Below, piece after piece: positions 25,086-32,820 of a stretch of DNA of 64,000 nt. Positions within the stretch are counted from its first letter, which is position 1, and each line of letters starts with the position of its first letter. The notes below the pieces were generated by a model. It saw only the letters and a program-made list of their open reading frames with translations, ran no database searches and had not been told where the DNA came from. The position numbers were made by a program, and so were the translations under genes. The DNA comes from Helicobacter burdigaliensis (GTDB lineage Bacteria > Campylobacterota > Campylobacteria > Campylobacterales > Helicobacteraceae): contig NZ_QXJG01000001.1 of assembly GCF_003670295.1 (NCBI RefSeq), positions 1 to 64,000 of the forward strand. The letters are read 5' to 3'.

Positions 25086-25337
25086 TTAGCTATCTTGATT
25101 TAATTGTGAATGTTTGTATTTGAGCTCTTCTAGTGTTTCTACATTATCAGGATCAGGGACGATAGCATCCACAGGGCATACAGACACGCAAGCTGGCTCA
25201 TCATAGAATCCATAGCATTCTGTGCAACGATCTGGATCGATAATGTAAAAAGGCTCTCCCTCTTCAATTGCCGAATTTGGACATTCTTCTAAACAGGCAT
25301 CACAAGCGATACATTCTTCAGTAATCATTAAAGACAT
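25086..25337 (-). CDS. 2[4Fe-4S] ferredoxin (YfhL/Alvin type)
   Basis: The 83-residue protein binds two [4Fe-4S] clusters. The first uses C9, C12, C15 and the second set's C54; the second uses C38, C41, C50 and C19. The eight-residue spacing between C41 and C50 and the C-terminal helix are marks of the Alvin/YfhL subgroup. It is a cytoplasmic electron carrier and heads the ppx-waaC-lpxL operon. A strong ribosome site (TAGGAGC) precedes the ATG. Its redox partner cannot be named from the window. Confidence 0.94.
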   Translation of the reverse strand: MSLMITEECIACDACLEECPNSAIEEGEPFYIIDPDRCTECYGFYDEPACVSVCPVDAIVPDPDNVETLEELKYKHSQLNQDS

Positions 25338-25541
25338 AGTAAGCTCCTAAAATTTAATTTCAAGAAAAATAAAAAGAGTTTTTAGCTAAAAGAGTATAAA
25401 AAATAACTTAAAAAATAGAATTAAAGTTTATTTTTTTAAAGTTATTCCGCTTTTAATGCGTAATAATATTTATATAAGCTATTTATTTTATAAAATAGGA
25501 GTTAGGATTTATAGGGATTATAAAGTGCTAAAGAGAGGAGA

Positions 25542-26633
25542 TTATTTCTCCAAGCTCTTCATATCAATTACATATCTAAACTTTGCCTTGCCATTTGTTA
25601 GATTCTCATAGGCTTCATTAATTTTATCTATGCTTATGATTTCAGTTTCTGGATAGATTTTATGTTTGAGTGAGAAATCCATCATTTCTTGTGTTTCTTT
25701 GATACCGCCAATGAGTGAGCCATATACCTTTTTATTTGCGGCAAATACAAGCCTTGTAAGATCTGTAGGCACTGCTTCTCCAACAGGTGGAAGCCCAACT
25801 ATTGCCATCTCACCACCATTTTTTAGTAAATTTACATATTCCATAGGATCGTATTTTGTAGGAATAGTTGAGATGATGAGATCAAATCTCTCGCTTACAT
25901 TTTGCACTGAATCATAAAGCTTTGCTACTCCAAGCTTTTTGGCTTCTTCTTCTTTATTTTTATTTCTTGCAAAGACGAAAACTTCTGCACCCATTTGCAA
26001 AGCATATTTTACAGCCATTACGCCAAGTCCGCCAAATCCAGCTACTGCGACTTTATCACCCTTTTTAACCCCACTAAATTTAAGCGGAGAATAAGTTGTA
26101 ATCCCAGCGCAAAGAAGAGGTGCAACTTTATCAAGGGGTGCATCTTGTGGAACATTGATGGCAAACTTTTCACTCATCACGATATTATTAGAATATCCTC
26201 CAAAAGTAGGCTCATTATCATGGAAGCAATCTTTGCAATCATAGGTAAAGATTGTCTTGCCCTTTTCGCAAAATTGCTCATTACTAGCCTTGCATGCTTC
26301 ACATTCACCACAAGAATTTACCATACAGCCAACCCCTGCATAATCCCCAACTTTAAACTTACTTACCTTGTTACCCACGGCAACCACTCTTCCTGCTATC
26401 TCATGCCCTGGTACCATAGGGTAGATTCCCTCTCTCCACTCACTTCTAGCAGAATGAATATCGCTATGGCAGATCCCAGCATATAAAATCTCAATTAAAA
26501 TATCCTTCTCCCCCATAGCATGGCGTGAAAATGAAAATGGCTTAAAAGTATCACTTTTATGTGCTACTGCATAGCCTTTGGCAGTTATTCTTTTGCCACT
26601 CTTTGCTTCTTCTAAATTAGAATCTAAAAGCAT
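25542..26633 (-). CDS. Zinc-dependent alcohol dehydrogenase, cinnamyl-alcohol/YahK type
   Basis: This NADP-dependent enzyme interconverts aldehydes and alcohols. Catalytic zinc ligands are in GICHSDIH and GHEIAG, the structural zinc is held by the four cysteines of CGECEACKASNEQFC, and the Rossmann motif GFGGLGVMAVKYA follows. A CFHD insertion after the structural site is typical of this subgroup. At 363 residues it is complete. AAGGAG precedes the ATG and a promoter lies just upstream. Helicobacter pylori has a close counterpart that acts on aromatic aldehydes; substrate here is inferred. Confidence 0.9.
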   Translation of the reverse strand: MLLDSNLEEAKSGKRITAKGYAVAHKSDTFKPFSFSRHAMGEKDILIEILYAGICHSDIHSARSEWREGIYPMVPGHEIAGRVVAVGNKVSKFKVGDYAGVGCMVNSCGECEACKASNEQFCEKGKTIFTYDCKDCFHDNEPTFGGYSNNIVMSEKFAINVPQDAPLDKVAPLLCAGITTYSPLKFSGVKKGDKVAVAGFGGLGVMAVKYALQMGAEVFVFARNKNKEEEAKKLGVAKLYDSVQNVSERFDLIISTIPTKYDPMEYVNLLKNGGEMAIVGLPPVGEAVPTDLTRLVFAANKKVYGSLIGGIKETQEMMDFSLKHKIYPETEIISIDKINEAYENLTNGKAKFRYVIDMKSLEK

Positions 26634-26665
26634 AGTAACTCCTTAAAAAGTAATTTTAAAATGTA

Positions 26666-26696
26666 ATTATATAGCATTAGAGCTACTATCGGTCAA
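26666..26696 (-). promoter_or_regulatory. Sigma-70 promoter of the alcohol dehydrogenase gene
   Basis: On the minus strand TTGACC (26696-26691) and TATATA (26673-26668) are 17 bases apart; a TATAAT two bases further on is an alternative -10. The leader would be about 25 bases. Confidence 0.6.
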
Positions 26697-26898
26697 GAGA
26701 AAAGATGAAAATTTTATCAAAAAATGTTACAAAAAGTTTTTTGAAATTTTAAGTTTAAAGTAAAAATGTGCATTTTTTACTCTTTTATACAGCAAAATAC
26801 CTATAACTTTTCATTTATCATTCATTTACTAAAATAGACTTGACTTTTAATGCTAAAAGGAATAGACTTAATCATAAATAAGTAACAAAGGATTAATT

Positions 26899-27888
26899 AT
26901 GAAAAAGTTTTCAATGATATTAGCAGGTTTGTTGTTGGCTACAAGCTGTTCTTATGCACTGGATGAAAAGATAGAAAAAGATAAAAAAGAAACCGGCATT
27001 AAGCTAGAGGCAGTAGAGTGGAAAGCACCTGCAGCTTTAAATGAAGATGGAACGATTGATGAATCTAAAATGCCTAAAAATTCAAAATATTCTGAAATGG
27101 TAATTTTAGGAAACAAAATCTTAAATGAAACAACTTGGTATGTAGGTCCACAAGCAAAGGATAAAAATAAGCGTTTTGCGGGAAATAATCTTTCTTGTTC
27201 TAGCTGTCATGCAAAAGCGGGAAGTGTGCCAAATCAAGCTGGATTTGTAGGTATTTGGGCTAGATTTCCACAATACAATGGAAGAGCAGATAAGATTATT
27301 ACTTTAGAAGATAGGATTAATGGCTGTTTTGAGCGCTCTATGAATGGTAAGCGTATGCCAAACAATACTTCTGAAATGAAAGCAATGCTAACTTATATGC
27401 ATTGGCTCTCACAAGGGGTTCCAACAGGTGCTAGCACTAAGGGTGAGAGTTTGCAAAAAATTGATTATTTAAAAAGAGCAGCAGACCCTAAAAAAGGAGA
27501 GGCAATTTATAATGATAAATGTGCAGTGTGCCATCAAGCCGATGGGCAGGGTGTGAAAAATGGGACTCCTGGAATGGCTTATTATGCGTTTCCACCACTT
27601 TGGGGAGAAGATAGCTATAATACGGGTGCTGGAATGTATCGTCTTATTAAAGCAGCTTCTTATATTAAATCCAATATGCCTCAAGGAGATGCTAATTTAA
27701 GTTTGGAAGAAGCTTATGATGTGGCAGCTTTTATGAATTCACAACCACGCCCTATTAAGAAAAATCGTGAAGCAGATTTTCCAGATAGAAAAGTAAAACC
27801 ACTTGATATGGATGTGGGGCCTTATGATGATAATTTTTCAACTACACAGCATAGATATGGCCCTTATGAGCCAATGCTAAAAAAGTAG
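26899..27888 (+). CDS. tsdA: TsdA-type dihaem cytochrome c, thiosulfate dehydrogenase/tetrathionate reductase
   Basis: The 329-residue protein starts with a Sec signal peptide (cleavage likely after SYA at 20). It carries two haem c sites, C100-x-x-C103-H104 and C208-x-x-C211-H212. C143 in DRINGCFERSMNG is the axial thiolate ligand of haem 1 that defines TsdA, and M260 in KSNMP is the likely second-haem ligand. The enzyme works in the periplasm and, in campylobacters, mainly reduces tetrathionate as an electron acceptor. It stands alone, with 265 bases of AT-rich DNA upstream holding TTGACT at about 26839. The direction of catalysis cannot be read from sequence. Confidence 0.88.
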   Translation: MKKFSMILAGLLLATSCSYALDEKIEKDKKETGIKLEAVEWKAPAALNEDGTIDESKMPKNSKYSEMVILGNKILNETTWYVGPQAKDKNKRFAGNNLSCSSCHAKAGSVPNQAGFVGIWARFPQYNGRADKIITLEDRINGCFERSMNGKRMPNNTSEMKAMLTYMHWLSQGVPTGASTKGESLQKIDYLKRAADPKKGEAIYNDKCAVCHQADGQGVKNGTPGMAYYAFPPLWGEDSYNTGAGMYRLIKAASYIKSNMPQGDANLSLEEAYDVAAFMNSQPRPIKKNREADFPDRKVKPLDMDVGPYDDNFSTTQHRYGPYEPMLKK

Positions 27889-27986
27889 GGAATCTAATAA
27901 GAAATTTATAAATGAGAGCTTGTAAAGCAAATGATTTAAATAATTTGCAATAAGCTTTCGTGGGTATTTATTAGGTTTAAGAAGCT

Positions 27987-28012
27987 TTAAGCATAACTTT
28001 TGTTATGCTTAA
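27987..28012. terminator. Stem-loop between tsdA and the multicopper oxidase gene
   Basis: A perfect 11-bp stem, TTAAGCATAAC/GTTATGCTTAA with a TTTT loop, lies between the two convergent genes and probably serves both directions. Confidence 0.6.
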
Positions 28013-28019
28013 TTAAGGA

Positions 28020-29567
28020 TTATTTTACTTCTAGAGTTGCCATCATTCCTAAATCTTCATGTTCTAGGATATGGCAATGATACATTCTAATTCCTTTAAA
28101 ATCTTGCTTCATTATAAGTTCTAAAGTTTCATTTGGGCGGACATTAATGGTATCTTGTAAAGCTTTGAAAGGTGCTTTGGTTTTTTTGCCTTTAAAAGTG
28201 GAGCTAAGTAGCATAAATTGTGTTCCATGAATATGAAAAGGGTGATCCATATGGGATTTATTTGTGATTTTCCATACTTCTACTTCACCTAATTTTGAGC
28301 TAAGATTTGTTTTGTTCATATCAAACACTTCTCCATTGAGCAAAAACATACTTGCTAATGCTTGTTTTATTTCTTCATTACTTTTTTTGCCAATTCCATG
28401 CATTTTGGAGTGATCTTCGCTCATAATTACTTCTTTAACAGCATTGGGAGCTCCAAAATCTTCTATTTTTCTTAAAAAATTTGGAATCTCTTTTTGTATG
28501 TTTTTAACATCTAAAGTGGCTAATTCTATATCGTTTTTATCATCTTTTACCATCATTTTATCACGATCATAATAAGTGTTAATTAGCTTAAATTCTCCTT
28601 TATTGTTAGGTTTAATAATCACTTCAACGCGTGAAGCTGGGGATAAAAAGAGTTCTTTTTGGGATATTGGAGTTTCTATTAATCCACCATCTGTGCCTAC
28701 GAGGATAAATTCTGCATTTTGTATTTTTAGGTTTAAATATCTAGCAGAGCAGAAATTATAGATTCTAATTCTTTGTGCTTCATCAAGCGTGATTTTTGGC
28801 TTATGCTGTCCATTGATTAAAATTGTATTTCCTTCTCTGCCATTTAGCCAATCTATTAAGTTATTGGCAGGAATTTGTGCGTTTTTATCTAGCTTAATAT
28901 CGCTAATCACCCAATCTTGTTCTTGTAGATTAGAGAGTGCATCTTGTTTGGATTTTACAACAAAAACCCCTGCTAATCCCATATAAACTTGCTTTCCTGT
29001 AATATAATGGGGGTGGGGATGATACCAATAAGTTCCAGCAGAATTTAAAGGCAATTTAAAACTATAAGTTCTCTCTTCTCCTGCTAAGATTGGATCGTGT
29101 GGATTTCCATCTTGCTCTGGTGGGATAGGCAAGCCATGCCAGTGAATTGTGGTGGGCTCTTTTAGATTGTTTTTAACCTTAATTTCTACAAAGTCGCCCT
29201 CATAAACTTCAATTTTGGGGGCAGGAATGGAGTTGTTATAAGCAAATACACGCGTTTTTTTCTTATGAATAATATTTATTTTTGTTTCATTAATATTAAG
29301 AGTGGCTTTAAAAGTGTTTTTTTCTTTGCTTGTATTTTGCAAAAGGGGCAGGGGGGTTAGGGCTTGATTTTGCGGATAGCTACTAGAATCTAATAGAGGC
29401 AGGTTAATATCTTCTAGGCTTATAAAGCTAGTATCAATATTATTTGTATGCGATGGCATATGATTTTTATGCATCATCATTTTATGATGGCTGTGATCCA
29501 TAGCATAAGCACTACTTAGAGTTGCTAAACCTAAAGCATTGAATTGCAAAAATTGTCTTCTATTCAT
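28020..29567 (-). CDS. Periplasmic multicopper oxidase (CueO-like)
   Basis: The protein has a Tat-type signal (NRRQFLQ) and then a short His/Met-rich segment at residues 23-40 that could bind copper. The three cupredoxin domains carry IHWHG (141-145), WYHPHPH (181-187), HPFHIHG near 447 and the C-terminal HCH at 497-499 with H503 and axial M508. These are all ligands of the type 1 and trinuclear copper sites. Enzymes of this type oxidise Cu(I) and sometimes Fe(II) and protect the periplasm. At 515 residues it is complete. It is divergent from a radical SAM gene across 163 bases that contain a Fur-like palindrome. Confidence 0.92.
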   Translation of the reverse strand: MNRRQFLQFNALGLATLSSAYAMDHSHHKMMMHKNHMPSHTNNIDTSFISLEDINLPLLDSSSYPQNQALTPLPLLQNTSKEKNTFKATLNINETKINIIHKKKTRVFAYNNSIPAPKIEVYEGDFVEIKVKNNLKEPTTIHWHGLPIPPEQDGNPHDPILAGEERTYSFKLPLNSAGTYWYHPHPHYITGKQVYMGLAGVFVVKSKQDALSNLQEQDWVISDIKLDKNAQIPANNLIDWLNGREGNTILINGQHKPKITLDEAQRIRIYNFCSARYLNLKIQNAEFILVGTDGGLIETPISQKELFLSPASRVEVIIKPNNKGEFKLINTYYDRDKMMVKDDKNDIELATLDVKNIQKEIPNFLRKIEDFGAPNAVKEVIMSEDHSKMHGIGKKSNEEIKQALASMFLLNGEVFDMNKTNLSSKLGEVEVWKITNKSHMDHPFHIHGTQFMLLSSTFKGKKTKAPFKALQDTINVRPNETLELIMKQDFKGIRMYHCHILEHEDLGMMATLEVK

Positions 29568-29632
29568 AAAAATTCCTTAAAATTCAAAAAATAGTGGTGT
29601 AATTATAAAAATAAAAGGGTAAATGAATAAAA

Positions 29633-29648
29633 AATGATACGCATTATT
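29633..29648. promoter_or_regulatory. Possible Fur-like operator
   Basis: AATGATacgcATTATT is a near-palindrome resembling half of a Fur box and lies in the divergent region between the multicopper oxidase and the radical SAM gene. In such AT-rich DNA similar matches arise by chance. Confidence 0.3.
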
Positions 29649-29730
29649 ATAATCAAAAGTTTTTAAAAAATCATATATAAATAAGTTTTTTTAAAAAGAA
29701 AAAAGAATATAATTCGCGTATTTTTTAAAG

Positions 29731-31050
29731 ATGAGATTTAATTTTTATAGATTTTTGGGGTTCTTAGTGATAAAACAAAATTTTTCTACTAAAATAGTAA
29801 ATACTCTTATGCGTCGTGCTACTGATAGTTATTTGCATCTTAGGCCTGCAAATTTGGATAAATTGCCTCTTCCTTTGCCTCATAAAGTAAAAGATAAAAG
29901 CTATCTTTTGTATATACATGTGCCTTTTTGTATGACACTTTGCACTTATTGTTCTTTTAATCGCTTTTTATTTCAAGGAGAAAAGGCTAAAAAGTATTTT
30001 GAATCTTTGCGTAAAGAAATGCTTATGGTAAAGGAGCTAGGCTATGATTTTAGCTCTATTTATGTAGGTGGGGGGACGACTTCTATCATGCCAGATGAGC
30101 TTTGCAAAACGCTAGATTTAGCCAAAAAGCTTTTTAGCATTAAAGAAGTTTCTTGTGAATCAGATCCTAATCATTTACAAAAAGAAACTTTAGAAAGTTT
30201 TAAAGGTAGGGTGGATAGGCTTTCAGTAGGGGTGCAAACCTTTGATGATGGAATCTTAAGAAAGATTGGAAGGTATGAAAAGTTTGGCAGTGGGGAAGAA
30301 ACGATTAAAAAGTTAGAGGGTGCTATTGGGATTTTACCTATTTTAAATGTGGATTTAATCTTTAATTTTCCTAATCAAACAAAAGAAATGCTAGCAAAGG
30401 ATTTAGAAATCATCAAAACTTTAAAGCCTAATCAGCTAACTACCTATCCTTTAATGTCTTCTCCTTCTGTGAAAAGTATTTTAAAACGATCCATTGGGCT
30501 TGTAAATTTAGACAATGAAGCAAAGCTTTATGAGCAGATTTTAGATACTTTAAAAGATGATTTTACACCACTTTCTAGTTGGGCTTTCTCTCATAAGGGT
30601 AGTGAAATCTTTGATGAATATGTCGTAGATAATGATGAATATGTAGGGATTGGCTCTGGATCTTTTAGCTTTTTAAATGGGGCTTTGTATGTAAATACCT
30701 TTTCTTTAAAAGAGTATTCTAAGCGTATTAATGAAGGTAAAATGGGGGTTGTAAGAATGAGAAAATATTCTAAAAAATCCCAACTTCAATATAGATTAAT
30801 GGTGGAGCTTTTTGGTGGAAAGGCTAGTGCAAAACAATTTAGAGAAAAATATAATAGCAATATAGAATGGGATTTATTTAAGGAGCTATTGTTTTTAAAA
30901 TTAACAAAAAACATCTACAAACAAGGGGGGGATTATTATCCTACAAAAGAAGGAAAATATCTCTTTTTATCCATGATGAAAGAGTTTTATATAGGTATGG
31001 ATAAGGTAAGAGAGGAATCAAGGGCTATGTTAAAAGAAGAGGATATGTAA
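29731..31050 (+). CDS. Coproporphyrinogen III oxidase-like radical SAM protein (HemN/HemW/ChuW superfamily)
   Basis: The 439-residue protein has the radical SAM cluster motif C67-x3-C71-x2-C74 in VPFCMTLCTYC. It also has the superfamily segments YVGGGTTSIMPDEL, RLSVGVQTFDDGIL and VDLIFNFPNQT, and a C-terminal HemN domain. True HemN normally has a Cys-Phe/Tyr-Cys-Gly-Cys arrangement, which is missing here. It could therefore be a haem chaperone, an anaerobic haem-degrading enzyme or an unknown branch. The start is unsure: no good ribosome site precedes the ATG at 29731, and a later GTG or ATG (29809) is possible. A run of seven G (30925-30931) lies in the 3' part. Confidence 0.8.
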   Translation: MRFNFYRFLGFLVIKQNFSTKIVNTLMRRATDSYLHLRPANLDKLPLPLPHKVKDKSYLLYIHVPFCMTLCTYCSFNRFLFQGEKAKKYFESLRKEMLMVKELGYDFSSIYVGGGTTSIMPDELCKTLDLAKKLFSIKEVSCESDPNHLQKETLESFKGRVDRLSVGVQTFDDGILRKIGRYEKFGSGEETIKKLEGAIGILPILNVDLIFNFPNQTKEMLAKDLEIIKTLKPNQLTTYPLMSSPSVKSILKRSIGLVNLDNEAKLYEQILDTLKDDFTPLSSWAFSHKGSEIFDEYVVDNDEYVGIGSGSFSFLNGALYVNTFSLKEYSKRINEGKMGVVRMRKYSKKSQLQYRLMVELFGGKASAKQFREKYNSNIEWDLFKELLFLKLTKNIYKQGGDYYPTKEGKYLFLSMMKEFYIGMDKVREESRAMLKEEDM

Positions 31051-31128
31051 GCTTTGAAAATTAAGTTTTGTATGAAGTGTTTTAACAAAAGCAAAATTTA
31101 AAGATTCTTTTTCTCTTTTATAAGGGGT

Positions 31129-31422
31129 TTAGGGTTGTGTGGAGTTTGTTTCTTTATCTGTGTTAGTTTTGTTGCCCTCTAAGTAATTTTCTAATTTTTT
31201 AGTTTGGTTATAAATAGGCTCTTGAATATTTTGGATAATCTCCTCTGTTTTGTTGCTTTCTAAAAACTCATTAACCTTTTGTGTGCCTTGTTGCAAGGTT
31301 TCTTTACCACTATTTAGTGCGTTTTGTAAAGTTTCCTCTCCCTTTTTCTTAAGATCATCAATTTGAGAATCACAACCTATTAATAAAAATGCAAAACTTG
31401 CTAAAAGTAGATATTTCTTCAT
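31129..31422 (-). CDS. Small lipoprotein of unknown function
   Basis: The 97-residue product begins with a lipoprotein signal peptide (LLASFAFLLIGC, lipobox LIGC, acylated Cys17). The mature part is hydrophilic, rich in Lys, Glu, Gln and Asn, and likely helical, with repeated LQ-N-G-ET patterns. It is a single gene, convergent with the radical SAM gene and divergent from pseI. It should be anchored to a membrane facing the periplasm. No family is recognised. Confidence 0.75.
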   Translation of the reverse strand: MKKYLLLASFAFLLIGCDSQIDDLKKKGEETLQNALNSGKETLQQGTQKVNEFLESNKTEEIIQNIQEPIYNQTKKLENYLEGNKTNTDKETNSTQP

Positions 31423-31451
31423 GGGCTTACTTTATAAATAATAAAATTAGC

Positions 31452-31457
31452 TATAAT
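31452..31457 (+). promoter_or_regulatory. -10 box upstream of pseI
   Basis: A perfect TATAAT lies 32 bases upstream of the pseI start, with no convincing -35, as is usual for promoters of this group. Confidence 0.5.
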
Positions 31458-31489
31458 TATAGCAAAAACTTTTTATAAAGGGATGGAAT

Positions 31490-32506
31490 TTGAATCAAAT
31501 AGAGCAAGTTTTTTTGGTAGCAGAATTATCCGCAAATCATAATCAAGATAAAAATTTAGCATTAAAGACAATCAAGGCAGCAAAAGAGAGTGGGGCAAAT
31601 GCGATTAAGCTTCAAACTTACACGCCTGAATGCTTAAGTATTAATTGTAGCAAAGAAGATTTTAAGATTAAAGGAACTTTGTGGGAAGGCAAGAATTTTT
31701 ATGAACTTTATAAAGAAGCTATGACACCTTGGGAATGGCATGAGGAGCTTTTTTTGTATGCGAGGAGTTTAGGGCTTGTGTGTTTTTCTTCTCCTTTTTC
31801 TAAAAAAGGGGTGGATTTTTTAGAAAGTTTGGGGAATCCTATCTATAAAGTAGCTTCTTTTGAGATTGTGGATTTAGAGCTTATAGCCTATATGGCAAGG
31901 ACAAAAAAGCCTATAATTTTATCTAAAGGAATTGCAACCTATGAAGAAATAAGTGAGGCTGTTAGGGTATGTAGAGAAAATGGAGCTAATGATATTACTT
32001 TGCTTCAATGCACGAGTGCTTATCCTGCACCTATAAATGAAGCTAATTTATCGCTATTGCCTAAAATGAAAGAGGATTTTGGAGTGAAAGTGGGGCTTTC
32101 AGATCATACTTTGGGGAATCTTGTGGCCATTAGTGCTGTGGCACTTGGTGCTAGAGTGATTGAGAAGCATTTTATTTTAGATAGAAAGTTAGGGGGAGTG
32201 GATAGTGCATTTTCTATGGAGCCAAAAGAGTTTTTAGCTATGAGTGAAGAGATTAGAAAAGTAGAGCTACTTTTGGGAAATGGAAGCTATGAGCTAAGTA
32301 AGAAAAGCAAAGAGGGGAGAGCTTTTATGCGCTCTTTATATGCAGTAGCACCCATTAAAAAGGGAGAGAGGTTTAGTAGGGATAATATCGCATCAATCCG
32401 ACCGGGGTTTGGACTAGCACCCAAATATTTACCCCAGCTTTTAGGAAAAGTAGCAAAAAAAGATTATGATTTTGGCGAGGCATTAGGAAAAGAAGCATTA
32501 GAGTAA
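31490..32506 (+). CDS. pseI: Pseudaminic acid synthase
   Basis: PseI condenses phosphoenolpyruvate with a 2,4-diacetamido sugar to make pseudaminic acid, which glycosylates flagellins in Helicobacter and Campylobacter. The NeuB-type barrel is visible: VAELSANHNQDKNLALKTI, AIKLQTYTPECLS, GVKVGLSDHTLGN and RVIEKHFILDRKLGG. A C-terminal antifreeze-like SAF domain follows (SLYAVAPIKKGERFSRDNI). The start is TTG at 31490 behind AAGGGATGG; the nearby ATG is out of frame. At 338 residues it has normal length. The other pse genes are not in the window. Confidence 0.93.
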   Translation: MNQIEQVFLVAELSANHNQDKNLALKTIKAAKESGANAIKLQTYTPECLSINCSKEDFKIKGTLWEGKNFYELYKEAMTPWEWHEELFLYARSLGLVCFSSPFSKKGVDFLESLGNPIYKVASFEIVDLELIAYMARTKKPIILSKGIATYEEISEAVRVCRENGANDITLLQCTSAYPAPINEANLSLLPKMKEDFGVKVGLSDHTLGNLVAISAVALGARVIEKHFILDRKLGGVDSAFSMEPKEFLAMSEEIRKVELLLGNGSYELSKKSKEGRAFMRSLYAVAPIKKGERFSRDNIASIRPGFGLAPKYLPQLLGKVAKKDYDFGEALGKEALE

Positions 32507-32560
32507 AAAATTTATAAAGCTTTTAGACTGCTGCATTTATATTTCTTATTATGTTTTTTG

Positions 32561-32791
32561 TATCATTGCGTAAGACAGTGAAGTAATCCATAAATAGACT
32601 GCCACACTCTCTTGCAGAGGTTTTGCGGTGATGCATAACTGCATGTTATTGCAAAACACCCCTCTATCCTTGCAAGGAGCGTTAGTGATGAAGCATACAA
32701 GCAAAGCGTTATCTAAAGCAAAGTGCAAATCTAAAGACTACCCATAAACATGAGGTTTTGTCTCTTGTAGTGACATAAAATAATCCATAAA
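32561..32791. repeat. Degenerate REP-like palindromic repeat region
   Basis: The 314-base gap between pseI and mnmE has no credible gene. It contains CATTGCG (32564-32570) followed by GTGAAGTAATCCATAAA, and later GCAAGGAGCGTTAGTGATGAAGC. These resemble the widespread CATTGCGAGxxxCGAAGCAATCC palindromic repeats. The 13-base word (A)RTAATCCATAAA occurs at 32582-32594 and 32779-32791. A hairpin AGAGGTTTTGC...GCAAAAC...CTCT spans 32616-32665 with ATGCA/TGCAT inside, and CCTTGCAAGG is at 32668-32677. It is probably a decayed repeat element. Confidence 0.45.
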
Positions 32792-32820
32792 GGTAATATG
32801 GGATTATTAATGTAAAGATT

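Noticed and set aside
29633-29648. Confident Fur box between the multicopper oxidase and radical SAM genes
   Set aside because: The palindrome is short and the region is very AT-rich, so it is listed only as a low-confidence site.
30925-30931. G7 tract as an established phase-variation switch
   Set aside because: Known switching tracts in this group are usually longer; kept only as a low-interest observation.
32520-32820. Possible tRNA or structural RNA gene in the pseI-mnmE gap
   Set aside because: No cloverleaf, no TTCRA T-loop and no CCA; the words match degenerate REP-like repeats better.
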